Assembly: GCF_008086045.1 (NCBI RefSeq)
Contig: NZ_VSEY01000049.1
Location: 1 to 64,000 of the forward strand
Direction of reading: 5' to 3'
Length of the DNA stretch: 64,000 nucleotides
DNA from: Nonomuraea sp. PA05
GTDB lineage: Bacteria > Actinomycetota > Actinomycetes > Streptosporangiales > Streptosporangiaceae
Below, piece by piece: positions 24,717-32,480 of this stretch (within the stretch, counting starts at the first letter, position 1; every line of letters starts with the position of its first letter). The notes beneath the pieces were generated by a model, which made no database searches, was not told where the DNA came from, and saw only the letters and a list, made by a program, of their open reading frames with translations. A program made the position numbers and the translations under genes.

Positions 24717-24753
24717 TGTAAGCGCTTCCACTCACTGACTGAAAGCGCTTACA
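24717..24753 (-). promoter_or_regulatory. Paired LacI operators (AAGCGCTT cores)
   Basis: TGTAAGCGCTTCC (24717-24729) and GAAAGCGCTTACA (24741-24753) are inverse copies with one mismatch. Each contains the palindrome AAGCGCTT, a classic LacI/CcpA-family operator core. Core centres lie about two helical turns apart and 17-50 bp before the LacI start, so dimers on the same face could repress the whole operon. Confidence 0.8.
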
Positions 24754-24841
24754 GAAATGTAGGTGCCAACCACGTTAACTTCTCGTCCAGACCCCGTCGA
24801 GTAACGGTGAGGTCACGGTCGGCGTGGGTAGGTGCGCCTGC

Positions 24842-25246
24842 ATGCTCTACGGAGAAGAACATGTCCGGCGTTACCAGGAGACCGACGGCGCGGAGGGCCA
24901 CGACTGGAACAACACCGTCGTGCTCCTGCTGACCACCAAGGGACGCAAGACCGGCCGTCCCTTCACGACTCCGCTCATCTATCAGCCGTTCGGCGACGAC
25001 TACCTCGTGGTGGCGTCCAAGGGCGGCGACCCCGACCATCCGGGGTGGTTCAAGAACCTGCGCGCCGACCAGGAGGTCGAGGTGCAGGTGAAGGGGGACA
25101 AGTTCAAGGCCCGGGCGCGCACCGCCACACCCGAGGAGAAGCCCGAGATGTGGCGGGTGATGGCGCGGACGTGGCCGGACTACGACGAGTACCAGAAGAA
25201 GACCGACCGGGAGATCCCGGTCGTCGTGCTCGAACGCACCACCTGA
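24842..25246 (+). CDS. Deazaflavin-dependent (F420) nitroreductase-family protein
   Basis: 134 residues from the ATG at 24842, preceded seven bases upstream by a TAGGTG-like box and no Shine-Dalgarno. It carries the DDN family pattern: VVLLLTTKGRKTGRPFTTPLIYQPFGDDYLVVASKGGDPDHPGWFKNLRADQEVEVQVKGDKF, then MWRVMARTWPDYDEYQKKTDREIPVVVLER. The KTGR and SKGG...HPxWxxNL motifs bind coenzyme F420 in characterised mycobacterial relatives. It probably reduces an unknown substrate such as a quinone with F420H2. Length is normal. It diverges from the LacI operon and is followed by a strong terminator. Confidence 0.9.
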   Translation: MLYGEEHVRRYQETDGAEGHDWNNTVVLLLTTKGRKTGRPFTTPLIYQPFGDDYLVVASKGGDPDHPGWFKNLRADQEVEVQVKGDKFKARARTATPEEKPEMWRVMARTWPDYDEYQKKTDREIPVVVLERTT

Positions 25247-25252
25247 CATGAC

Positions 25253-25280
25253 GGAAGGCCCCGCCGTGACGGGGCCTTCC
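25253..25280. terminator. Bidirectional hairpin terminator
   Basis: GGAAGGCCCCG (25253-25263) pairs perfectly with CGGGGCCTTCC (25270-25280) over a six-base loop. It sits between the convergent DDN-type gene and the subtilase gene. There is no U-tract, as is usual in actinomycetes. Confidence 0.8.
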
Positions 25281-25289
25281 TGTCCTGGC

Positions 25290-28200
25290 TCACTTGATCC
25301 GGTACGCCCGGAGGACGGTCTCGGTGAAGGCGTTGCCGCCGGCGTCGGCGGCCTTGACGCGCAGCGAGGCGAACTTGCCGCGCGCCCAGGCCGGGTGCCA
25401 GGTCCCGGCGGACCACTCGCCCCTGCCCGACGGGTGCACCAGCGCAGGCAGCCAGGTGCGGCCGTCGTCGTAGGAGATCTCGGCCGTCAGCGTGCGCAGC
25501 CTCAGGTCGGGCGAGCCGTCCTGGCGCTGGACGCGCAGCGGGATGCTGATGGGGCCCGCGGCGGCCTGGTTGTTCTCGTCCAGCTCAGGCTCGGCCTTGA
25601 CGGCCAGCAGCGGCAGCAGTTGCCGCTCGCCCGCCGCCGGGGTCTTCGACCTGAACCGCCACTCGGCGCTGACCCGGGTGGACAGCGCGGTCATGGCCGG
25701 GTCGCGGTCCGCGGTCATGGTCAGCCGGTACTCGCTCTCCTTCCGCTCGGCGGGCACGTCGATCCAGCCGGGCAGGTAGTCGGTGGTGCTGAAGATCTCC
25801 TTGCCGTCGCGGTAGAGCTTGGCCTGCGGGGCCGTGTACGAGGTGATGGAGTGGCGGTCCAGCCTGCCGTCGTCGAACAGCGAGGTGCTGAACTGCAGCA
25901 GGTTCTCCTCGCGCCAGTTGTAGTCGCCGTCCGGGTTGAGCGCGGCCCCGAGGACGGCGCCGTTCCAGCGCTCGGTGCTCTTCTGGCCCGCCCGGTAGAC
26001 GGTGGTCCGGCCGAAGAAGAACTGGTCGAGGTCGTCTATGCCCTCCGGCGGGAGCTTGTACTGGGCGAACGACGGGTACCAGCCGGTGTCGCCCGGCGTG
26101 TAGTACTCGGTCCTGCGGAACGGCAGCGGCACGTGGGCGACGTGCACGTACGGCATCCAGGCCAGCTCCGTACCGTAGAGCACGGGCAGCGCCATGTGCT
26201 CGCCGGTCTTGCCGTCCCGCTGGGCGGCGTAGGTGGAGTCGACCTGGGCGAGGTCACGGCGGCGCGGCCGGTAGCCGGGGTCGGCGGGGATGCGCGGCTC
26301 CGCCTTCATCAGGTGGTAGAAGTACGGGCTGTCGTCGTAGGTGCCGTCGCCCTTCGGCTTGGCCCACTGCGTCCACCGGTAGTAGGCGAACTTCTTGCTG
26401 GCCGTGCGGGTCGTCGGGATCGCCTTGACGCCTTCGATCCGTTCCGCGCCCCACAGGCCGGCCAGGTCCACGTCCACGCCGAGGGGCTGCTTGCCCTCGA
26501 CGAGCTGCAGCATGCCCAGCATGCCGATGGCCAGCCGCGCCGTCGGCTCCTCCGTGCGCACGTCCACCGGCTTGGCGCGGCGGGCGTCGGCGGTGACGGT
26601 GCGGTCGCCGTCGAGCGTGAACTCCGGCTCGGCCGCCATCACGACAGTGCCGTCGTGGTCGGCCATCAGGATGACGACCGTGTACCGGCGGCCCTTCAGC
26701 AGCCGCAGGTCCAGGCTGCCGCTCGCGATGTCGTAGTTGGTCTGCTCGCCCGACTCGACGTCGATGACGCCGGCGAAGGCGACCTGGGCGGGCTGCCCGT
26801 CGCTGCCGGTGAAGCGCAGGCCGAGGCCCCGCTTCTCCGGCTCGACGCGCATGCCGATCCCGGTGCGTACGGTGACGTCGCCGCTCCTGGCGATGACCGT
26901 GCCGCTGAACAGGCCGATCGCGTCCGGCTTGGCCGTGACCTTGACCTCGGCGGCGCCGTGCGCGGGCACGTCCACCGCGTCGGCGCCGAGGGTGAACGGC
27001 GTGGCGCTCTGGCCGTGCCCGTCCTTGGCGACCACGCTCAGCTCCAGCCGGACGGCGGCGTCGCCGTCGTTGCGGTAGGTGAGCGTGCGCTCCTTGGGCG
27101 CGGTGTCGGGCAGTTCGACGTCCCCCATGCCGAGGGAGGCGGGCTCGGTCGTGATCCGCTGGCCGACGGCGCGGGCCACGTCCACCCGGCCTGAGCCCTG
27201 CACGTAGGCGCCCAGCTCCTCGCCGGGGGCCGTGGAGGCCATCAGCGCGGCCTTGACGCGGTCGGCCTTCCAGCCGGGGTGCAGGCCGGCCACGATGGCC
27301 GCCGCGCCCGCCACGTGCGGGGTGGCCATGGACGTGCCGCTCATCTCCGCGTACTGGTCGCCGCCCTCGGGGGCGTTCGCCCTGGCGGCGACGATGCCCA
27401 CGCCGGGCGCGATCAGGTCGGGCTTGACGGCGGCGTCGCCGGGGCGCGGGCCGGTGCTGCTGAACTGGGCGACGGTGTCGGCGTCGCGGTAGGAGGCGCC
27501 GACGGACAGCGCGGCGTCGGCGCTGCTCGGGGAGCCGAGTTGCTGGGGCCCGTCGTTGCCCGAGGCGATCACGAACAGCGTGCCGTACTCGGCCGAGAGG
27601 CTGTTGACGGCCTGCTCCAGCGGGTCCACGCCGGGGGCGTCGGGGCCGCCGAGGCTGAGGTTGGCGACGCGGGCGCCGTTCTGGGCCGCCCAGGTCATGC
27701 CCGCGACGATGGCCGAGTCGGCGCAGTAGCCGTCCTGGCCGCAGACCTTGCCGATCATCAGCTTGGCGCCGGGGGCGACGCCCTTGCGCGTGCCGCCCGA
27801 GGCGGCGCCGGTGCCGGCGATCGTGGACGCGACGTGGGTGCCGTGGCCGTTCAGGTCGCGCGTATCGGGCTCGGCGGTGAAGTTCTCCGTCTTGACGACC
27901 TGGCCCTTCAGGTCCGGGTGGGCGGGGTCGTAGCCGGTGTCGAGCACCGCGACGGGCACGTCCTGGCCGGTGTGACCGGCCGCCCAGGCGGCGGGGGCGC
28001 CGATGTGCGGCACGCTCACGTCGAGGGAGACCTTGGCCTTGCCGTCGAGCCAGATCTTGGCGGGGGCGGCGGCGGTGCGGGCCCGGCCGGGCAGCGACTG
28101 CCAGAGGGCGCCGTCGCGGGGCTCCTGCCTGGCGACGCCGTTGACGGCGGGCAGCGGGCGCCCGCCCGCCGTGCGCAGCGTGGCGGCGTCGGTCCCGCCG

Positions 28201-28580
28201 GGGTAGGTCAGGATGAGCGGCAGCCGCGGGCTGGCGGCGTCGTCGTAGCCGAGCGCGGCGAGCCGGGTGACGTCGAAGAGCCGGGGGTCGAGCGTGCCCG
28301 CGGCCAGCAGCGGCATCGCGTCCGCGGGCACGATGCTGAGCCCGTCGGCGGACCTGCGGTGGACGAAGTGGATCTTCTCCCGGCCGGGGCCTGCGGCGAC
28401 GTCGAGCTGCGTCTGCTTGTCGGGGAGCTCGCGGAGGGTGACCTTGTCGCCGGTGATGAGCGTGATCGTCTTCGCCGGTTGGAACGTGGTGGAGGGCTGG
28501 GCGGGCGCCGCCTGGGCCGGTACGGCGATCGCCGTGACGGCCAGTAACACGACGCCCAGGAGGGCCGTTCTCTGTTGCAC
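25290..28580 (-). CDS. Large secreted S8 (subtilisin-family) peptidase
   Basis: About 1096 residues from the GTG at 28580, which places the signal peptide (RTALLGVVLLAVTAIAVPAQA) at the N-terminus; the upstream in-frame extension to 28661 has no signal-like character. After a prodomain-like region (ITLITGDKVTL and KIHFVHRR) the catalytic triad appears as VAVLDTGYDP (Asp), DLNGHGTHVAST (His) and EMSGTSMATPHVAGAAA (Ser), with IASGNDGP as the oxyanion region. A PA-like insert is absent. The long C-terminal part is beta-rich with immunoglobulin-like stretches and no known anchor. It probably degrades extracellular protein. The divergent HTH gene with a shared palindrome is the likely regulator. 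Confidence 0.92.
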   Translation of the reverse strand: MQQRTALLGVVLLAVTAIAVPAQAAPAQPSTTFQPAKTITLITGDKVTLRELPDKQTQLDVAAGPGREKIHFVHRRSADGLSIVPADAMPLLAAGTLDPRLFDVTRLAALGYDDAASPRLPLILTYPGGTDAATLRTAGGRPLPAVNGVARQEPRDGALWQSLPGRARTAAAPAKIWLDGKAKVSLDVSVPHIGAPAAWAAGHTGQDVPVAVLDTGYDPAHPDLKGQVVKTENFTAEPDTRDLNGHGTHVASTIAGTGAASGGTRKGVAPGAKLMIGKVCGQDGYCADSAIVAGMTWAAQNGARVANLSLGGPDAPGVDPLEQAVNSLSAEYGTLFVIASGNDGPQQLGSPSSADAALSVGASYRDADTVAQFSSTGPRPGDAAVKPDLIAPGVGIVAARANAPEGGDQYAEMSGTSMATPHVAGAAAIVAGLHPGWKADRVKAALMASTAPGEELGAYVQGSGRVDVARAVGQRITTEPASLGMGDVELPDTAPKERTLTYRNDGDAAVRLELSVVAKDGHGQSATPFTLGADAVDVPAHGAAEVKVTAKPDAIGLFSGTVIARSGDVTVRTGIGMRVEPEKRGLGLRFTGSDGQPAQVAFAGVIDVESGEQTNYDIASGSLDLRLLKGRRYTVVILMADHDGTVVMAAEPEFTLDGDRTVTADARRAKPVDVRTEEPTARLAIGMLGMLQLVEGKQPLGVDVDLAGLWGAERIEGVKAIPTTRTASKKFAYYRWTQWAKPKGDGTYDDSPYFYHLMKAEPRIPADPGYRPRRRDLAQVDSTYAAQRDGKTGEHMALPVLYGTELAWMPYVHVAHVPLPFRRTEYYTPGDTGWYPSFAQYKLPPEGIDDLDQFFFGRTTVYRAGQKSTERWNGAVLGAALNPDGDYNWREENLLQFSTSLFDDGRLDRHSITSYTAPQAKLYRDGKEIFSTTDYLPGWIDVPAERKESEYRLTMTADRDPAMTALSTRVSAEWRFRSKTPAAGERQLLPLLAVKAEPELDENNQAAAGPISIPLRVQRQDGSPDLRLRTLTAEISYDDGRTWLPALVHPSGRGEWSAGTWHPAWARGKFASLRVKAADAGGNAFTETVLRAYRIK

Positions 28581-28594
28581 ATCCCGTTTTCTAA

Positions 28595-28617
28595 TTGTCA
28601 GTGAATTTTGGTGACAA
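28595..28617. promoter_or_regulatory. Palindromic operator between subtilase and HTH regulator
   Basis: TTGTCA (28595-28600) and TGACAA (28612-28617) form a perfect 6-bp inverted repeat with an 11-bp AT-rich spacer, 15-40 bp from the subtilase start. On the minus strand the same TTGTCA can act as a -35 with TTAGAA 17 bp later, so a bound regulator would sit on the promoter. Confidence 0.5.
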
Positions 28618-28671
28618 GGTGGTGTCTGTGGCCTATTGCGGCAACTGCCGGAAACGGCCAAGATCGATCCC

Positions 28672-29676
28672 GTGCAGGAAGACGGCCGCGCGCTGGAGAT
28701 CGTCGGTGTCAGCGCGTTCGACGAACGGATCTACCGCGGCGTGCTCGCCTGCCCGGGCATCACCGTCCAGGAGCTGGTCATGCGCACCGGCGAGAGCGCC
28801 GGGCGCGTCCAGTCGTCGCTGAGCAGGCTGCGCGCCAAGGGCCTGGTCAGCCGCCTGTGGGGGCGCGCGCCCCGCTGGACCGCGACCAACCCCGGCACCG
28901 CCATCCGCTCGCTCGTCCGCGACATGCAGAGCGAGCTGGACCTGCTCACCGACACGGCCGACGAGCTCGAAGCCGCCTTCCGCGACGTCGGCACCGACCC
29001 CGCAGGCGGCGACCAGCTCGAGGTGCTCGCCGGGCCGGAGGAGCAGGCGCGCTGGTACGTCAGGCTGCAGCAGGAGGCCAAGGAGGAGGTGCTCACCTTC
29101 GACCGGCCACCGTACGTGCTGGACTACCACAACCCGCTGCAGACCGACCTGCTGCGCAACGGCGTGCGCTACCGCACCATCTACGTGCCCGAGGCCTTCG
29201 ACCACGCCGGGGCGCTCGACGAGGTGGGCAGCCTCATCAGGGCCGGCGAGGAGGCGCGGATCCTGCCATGGCTGCCGTTCAAGATGGCGCTCGTCGACCG
29301 GTCGCGGGCCGTCATGCCGCTGCACATGGAGCCGCCCCTGACGCGCGGGGTGCTGATCAGGGGGTCCACCATGGTGGTGGCGCTGGTGGAGCTGTTCGAG
29401 CGGCTGTGGCGGGAGGCGCTGCCGGTGCGGCCCGAACTGTGGTCGCAGGGGTCGCCGGAGCTCGCCCCGGACAGCGACCCCGGCGCCGGGCTGAGCCTGG
29501 AGGACCGGCGGCTGCTGGCGTTGCTGGCCGCCGGGCTCAAGGACGATGCCATCGCCCGGCAGCTCGGGACCAGCACGCGCAGTCTGCGGCGGCGGCTGCG
29601 GCATCTGCTCGACGAGCTGAACGCCGAGACGCGCTTCCAGGCGGGGGCCCAGGCCAGCCGCCGCGGCCTCGTCTGA
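28672..29676 (+). CDS. TrmB-like regulator with C-terminal LuxR-type HTH
   Basis: About 334 residues from the GTG at 28672; a TTG at 28636 is an alternative. The N-terminal winged helix (about 20-75) reads DERIYRGVLACPGITVQELVMRTGESAGRVQSSLSRLRAKGLVSRLWGRAPRWTATNP. A helical segment and a PLD-like sensing region follow (EVLTFDRPPYVLDYHNP, GVRYRTIYVPEAFD, LPFKMALVDRSRAVMPL, GVLIRGSTMVVALVELFERLW). The C-terminal end has a LuxR-type HTH (LSLEDRRLLALLAAGLKDDAIARQLGTSTRSLRRRLRHLLDEL). This architecture is common beside secreted peptidases in actinomycetes. It diverges from the subtilase and probably controls it. The effector is unknown. Confidence 0.85.
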   Translation: MQEDGRALEIVGVSAFDERIYRGVLACPGITVQELVMRTGESAGRVQSSLSRLRAKGLVSRLWGRAPRWTATNPGTAIRSLVRDMQSELDLLTDTADELEAAFRDVGTDPAGGDQLEVLAGPEEQARWYVRLQQEAKEEVLTFDRPPYVLDYHNPLQTDLLRNGVRYRTIYVPEAFDHAGALDEVGSLIRAGEEARILPWLPFKMALVDRSRAVMPLHMEPPLTRGVLIRGSTMVVALVELFERLWREALPVRPELWSQGSPELAPDSDPGAGLSLEDRRLLALLAAGLKDDAIARQLGTSTRSLRRRLRHLLDELNAETRFQAGAQASRRGLV

Positions 29677-29699
29677 GTCCGGCGAGCCGCCGGTCGTCA

Positions 29700-29838
29700 G
29701 GCGCCCGGGGAGGCGGGCGTCCTGGCGCCCAGGGAGGCGGGTGTCAGGCGCCCGGGGAGGCGGGCGTCCTGGCGCCCGGGGAGGCGGGTGTCAGGCGCCC
29801 GGGGAGGCGGGTGTCAGGCGCCCAGGGAGGCGTACAGC
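29700..29838. repeat. 23/24-bp minisatellite copied from the glgA 3' end
   Basis: Units begin at 29700, 29724, 29747, 29771 and 29794 (consensus GGCGCCCGGGGAGGCGGG plus TGTCA or CGTCCT). The sixth copy, from 29817, is the end of glgA itself. Read on the minus strand, most units contain GGGCGCCTGA, the last glgA codons with the stop. The array fills the gap between the HTH regulator and glgA, which converge. It could fold through GGCGCC and act as a terminator. Confidence 0.9.
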
Positions 29839-30986
29839 TCCAGGGTGCGCTCGGCGATGCGCGTCCAGGAGAAGTGCTCGATGGCGCGCGCCCGCCCCGC
29901 CTCCCCCATGGCCCGCGCCCGCGCCGGGTCGCCCAGCAGGGCGTTGACCCGCTCGGCCAGGTCGGCGGCGAAGCGCTCAGGGTCGTGCGGAGTGCCGTCG
30001 GCGGCCTGCGAGACGGGCACCAGCAGCCCGGTGGCGCCGTCGGCGACCACCTCGGGGATGCCGCCCGTCGCCGTGGCCACGACCGCGGTCTCGCAGGCCA
30101 TCGCCTCCAGGTTGACGATGCCCATCGGCTCGTAGACCGACGGGCAGACGAACACGGTGGCGTGCGTCAGGAGCTGGATCACCTCGGGCTTGGGCAGCAT
30201 CTCCTGGATCCAGAACACGCCGTCGCGGTCGAGCCCGCGCACCAGCTCGCTCACCTCGGCGGCGATCTCCGGCGTGTCGGGCGCGCCCGCGCAGAGCACG
30301 AGCTGCGCGGCCGGGTCGAAGGAGCGCGCCGCGTGCAGGAGGTGGACCAGGCCCTTCTGGCGGGTGATGCGGCCGACGAACACGACGTACGGGCGGCCCG
30401 GGTCCACGCCGTGCTTGGTCAGCACATCGGTGGCCGGGTCGGGGGTGTACTGGGCGGTGTCGATGCCGTTGTGGATGACGGTGACCTTCTCCGGCGGGAT
30501 CTCCGGGTAGGCGGCCAGGACATCGGCGCGCATGCCGTCCGAGACGGCCACGACCGCGTCGGCGGCGGCCAGGGCCGTGCGCTCGGCCCAGGACGAGATC
30601 GTGTAGCCGCCGCCGAGCTGCTCGGCCTTCCACGGGCGCAGCGGCTCCAGGCTGTGCGTGGTGATCACGTGGGGCGTGCCGTGCAGCAGCTTGGCGACGT
30701 GGCCGGCGAAGTTGGCGTACCACGTGTGGGAGTGCACGACGTCGGCGCCCTCGCAGGCGGCGGCCATCTCCAGGTCGACGCCGAGCGTCTGCAGCGCGGC
30801 GTTGGCGCCCGTCAGCCCGGCCGGCACGCGGTAGGCGGAGACGCCGGGCTCGGCGCGGTCGGCGCCGAAGCAGCGCACGCGTACGTCGGCCAGCTTCCGC
30901 AGCTCCCTGGCGAGGTACTCCATGTGCACCCCGGCCCCGCCGTAGACCTCGGGCGGATACTCCCGGCTGAGCAGATCAACACGCAT
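29814..30986 (-). CDS. glgA: Glycogen synthase / ADP-glucose glucosyltransferase (actinobacterial GT4 type)
   Basis: 390 residues, the size of the corynebacterial/mycobacterial GlgA (GlgM) type rather than the 480-residue E. coli enzyme. It opens MRVDLLSREYPPEVYGGAGVHMEYLARELRKLADVRVRCFG. The N-terminal fold has VVHSHTWYANFAGHVAKLLHGTPHVITTHSLEPLRPWKAEQLGGGY. The donor-binding half has VVFVGRITRQKGLVHLLHAA and EPMGIVNLEAMACETAVVATATGGIPEVV, the GT4 E-x7-E motif. Family members transfer glucose from ADP-glucose to make maltose-1-phosphate or alpha-1,4-glucan. It diverges from glgC, which supplies ADP-glucose. A TAAGGT box lies six bases before the ATG. The stop lies at the head of a minisatellite. 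Confidence 0.95.
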   Translation of the reverse strand: MRVDLLSREYPPEVYGGAGVHMEYLARELRKLADVRVRCFGADRAEPGVSAYRVPAGLTGANAALQTLGVDLEMAAACEGADVVHSHTWYANFAGHVAKLLHGTPHVITTHSLEPLRPWKAEQLGGGYTISSWAERTALAAADAVVAVSDGMRADVLAAYPEIPPEKVTVIHNGIDTAQYTPDPATDVLTKHGVDPGRPYVVFVGRITRQKGLVHLLHAARSFDPAAQLVLCAGAPDTPEIAAEVSELVRGLDRDGVFWIQEMLPKPEVIQLLTHATVFVCPSVYEPMGIVNLEAMACETAVVATATGGIPEVVADGATGLLVPVSQAADGTPHDPERFAADLAERVNALLGDPARARAMGEAGRARAIEHFSWTRIAERTLELYASLGA

Positions 30987-30992
30987 GAGACG

Positions 30993-30998
30993 ACCTTA
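30993..30998 (-). promoter_or_regulatory. -10 box of glgA (leaderless start)
   Basis: TAAGGT on the minus strand ends six bases before the glgA ATG. No Shine-Dalgarno is present, so the transcript probably begins at or next to the start codon. Confidence 0.45.
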
Positions 30999-31131
30999 AG
31001 GGGGGTCTAGGCAAGAAAAACACATCGACAAGCCCAAGCTCGGCAAGCCCGCTTCGTACATTGGACGCCAAAACCGGACAAGATTGGAGCTTGCCGGGCG
31101 GGGTTTCGTCGATAGATCGGCCATTTGAGGG

Positions 31132-31137
31132 TAGCGT
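31132..31137 (+). promoter_or_regulatory. -10 box of glgC (leaderless start)
   Basis: TAGCGT lies seven bases before the glgC ATG at 31145, without a Shine-Dalgarno. The 158-bp glgA-glgC divergent region otherwise shows no clear operator. Confidence 0.45.
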
Positions 31138-31144
31138 CCTGGAC

Positions 31145-32380
31145 ATGAGGTCCCGGAGGGTGCTTGCGGTCGTGCTGGCAGGTGGAGAGGGCAAGAGGCT
31201 CATGCCGCTCACGGCGGATCGGGCCAAACCGGCGGTGCCGTTCGGCGGGATGTACCGGCTCATCGATTTCGTGCTGTCCAACCTCGCCAACGGCGGCTTC
31301 CTGAAGATCGTCGTGTTGACGCAGTACAAGAATCACAGTCTCGACCGGCATGTCTCGCGGACCTGGCGGTTGTCGGCGATGCTGGGCAACTACGTCACGC
31401 CGGTGCCCGCGCAGCAGCGGCTCGGGCCGCGCTGGTTCTCCGGCTCCGCCGACGCGTTGTTCCAGAACCTGAATCTGATCTACGACGAGATGCCCGAGCA
31501 CGTGATCGTGTTCGGCGCCGACCACATCTACCGGATGGATCCCCGGCAGATGGTCGAGCAGCACGAGGACTCGGGCGCCGACGTGACGGTGGCCGCCATC
31601 CGGCAGCCGCTGTCGCTGGCCGACCAGTTCGGCGTGATCGAGACCGATCCCGAGGGCCGCAGGATCGTGGCCTTCAGGGAGAAGCCGAAGGACGCGGTGG
31701 GGCTGGCCGACTCCCCCGACGAGGTGTACGCCTCGATGGGCAACTACGTGTTCAAGACGCAGTCGATGATCGACGCGCTGCGCGAGGACGCGCTCGACCC
31801 GACCAGCAAGCACGACCTGGGCGGCAACATCATCCCGATGCTGGTCAAGTCGGGCGGCGCCGACGTGTACGACTTCGCCAACAACCTGGTGCCCGGCTCC
31901 AGCGAACGCGACCGCGGCTACTGGCGCGACGTGGGGACGCTGGACGCGTACTACGAGGCCCATATGGACCTCATCTCGGCGCACCCGATCTTCAACCTGT
32001 ACAACGACAAGTGGCCGATCTTCACCGGGCACGACCCGCTGCCGCCGGCCAAGTTCGTGCACAACGACGGCGACCGGGTGGGGCGGGCGATCGACTCGCT
32101 GGTGTCGCCCGGCGTGATCGTCTCCGGCGGCACGGCGATCAGGTCGATCCTGTCGCCCAAGGTGGTGCTCCACTCGCACTCGCTGGTGGAGGACTCCGTG
32201 CTGATGGAGAACGTCAAGGTCGGGCGGGGCGCGATCGTGCGCAAGGCGATCATCGACAAGAACGTGGTGATCCCGGACGGGGCGCGGATCGGCTTCGACC
32301 TCGACTACGACCGGACGCGGTTCGCGCTGACCAGGGGCGGGGTCGTGGTGATCGGGAAGAACGAGATCGTCGATCGGTGA
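31145..32380 (+). CDS. glgC: Glucose-1-phosphate adenylyltransferase
   Basis: 411 residues, the usual GlgC length. The nucleotidyltransferase signature is VLAVVLAGGEGKRLMPLTADRAKPAVPFGGMYRLIDFVLSNLANGG. Other conserved parts are WFSGSADALFQNL, VIVFGADHIYRMDPRQM, FREKP, ASMGNYVFKTQ, DLGGNIIPML and YWRDVGTLDAYYEAHMDL. The C-terminal left-handed beta-helix is seen as VVLHSHSLVEDSVLMENVKVGRGAIVRKAIIDKNVVIPDGARIGFD. It makes ADP-glucose from ATP and glucose-1-phosphate in the cytoplasm, the committed step of glycogen and maltose-1-phosphate synthesis. It diverges from glgA. A strong terminator follows. Confidence 0.97.
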   Translation: MRSRRVLAVVLAGGEGKRLMPLTADRAKPAVPFGGMYRLIDFVLSNLANGGFLKIVVLTQYKNHSLDRHVSRTWRLSAMLGNYVTPVPAQQRLGPRWFSGSADALFQNLNLIYDEMPEHVIVFGADHIYRMDPRQMVEQHEDSGADVTVAAIRQPLSLADQFGVIETDPEGRRIVAFREKPKDAVGLADSPDEVYASMGNYVFKTQSMIDALREDALDPTSKHDLGGNIIPMLVKSGGADVYDFANNLVPGSSERDRGYWRDVGTLDAYYEAHMDLISAHPIFNLYNDKWPIFTGHDPLPPAKFVHNDGDRVGRAIDSLVSPGVIVSGGTAIRSILSPKVVLHSHSLVEDSVLMENVKVGRGAIVRKAIIDKNVVIPDGARIGFDLDYDRTRFALTRGGVVVIGKNEIVDR

Positions 32381-32426
32381 GCGGGGCGGCCGCCCCCCGG
32401 CCGCGCCCTCGCTGGGGCAATGACAA

Positions 32427-32457
32427 GGTCCCGGGTCACGTGACGTGCCCCGGGACC
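32427..32457. terminator. Hairpin terminator between glgC and Asn-Trp-Gly protein gene
   Basis: GGTCCCGGG (32427-32435) pairs with CCCGGGACC (32449-32457). The 13-base loop holds the palindrome TCACGTGA. It serves both convergent genes. Confidence 0.75.
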
Positions 32458-32480
32458 ACGCCGGACTGACCGGCCTGTGC

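Noticed and set aside
25248..27194. 648-codon plus-strand frame inside the subtilase region
   Set aside because: Antisense shadow of the subtilase. It starts inside the terminator hairpin and has no recognisable domain.
29700..29838. Possible CRISPR array or phage attachment site
   Set aside because: Units of 23/24 bp are contiguous without spacers and derive from the glgA end. No integrase or tRNA is near.
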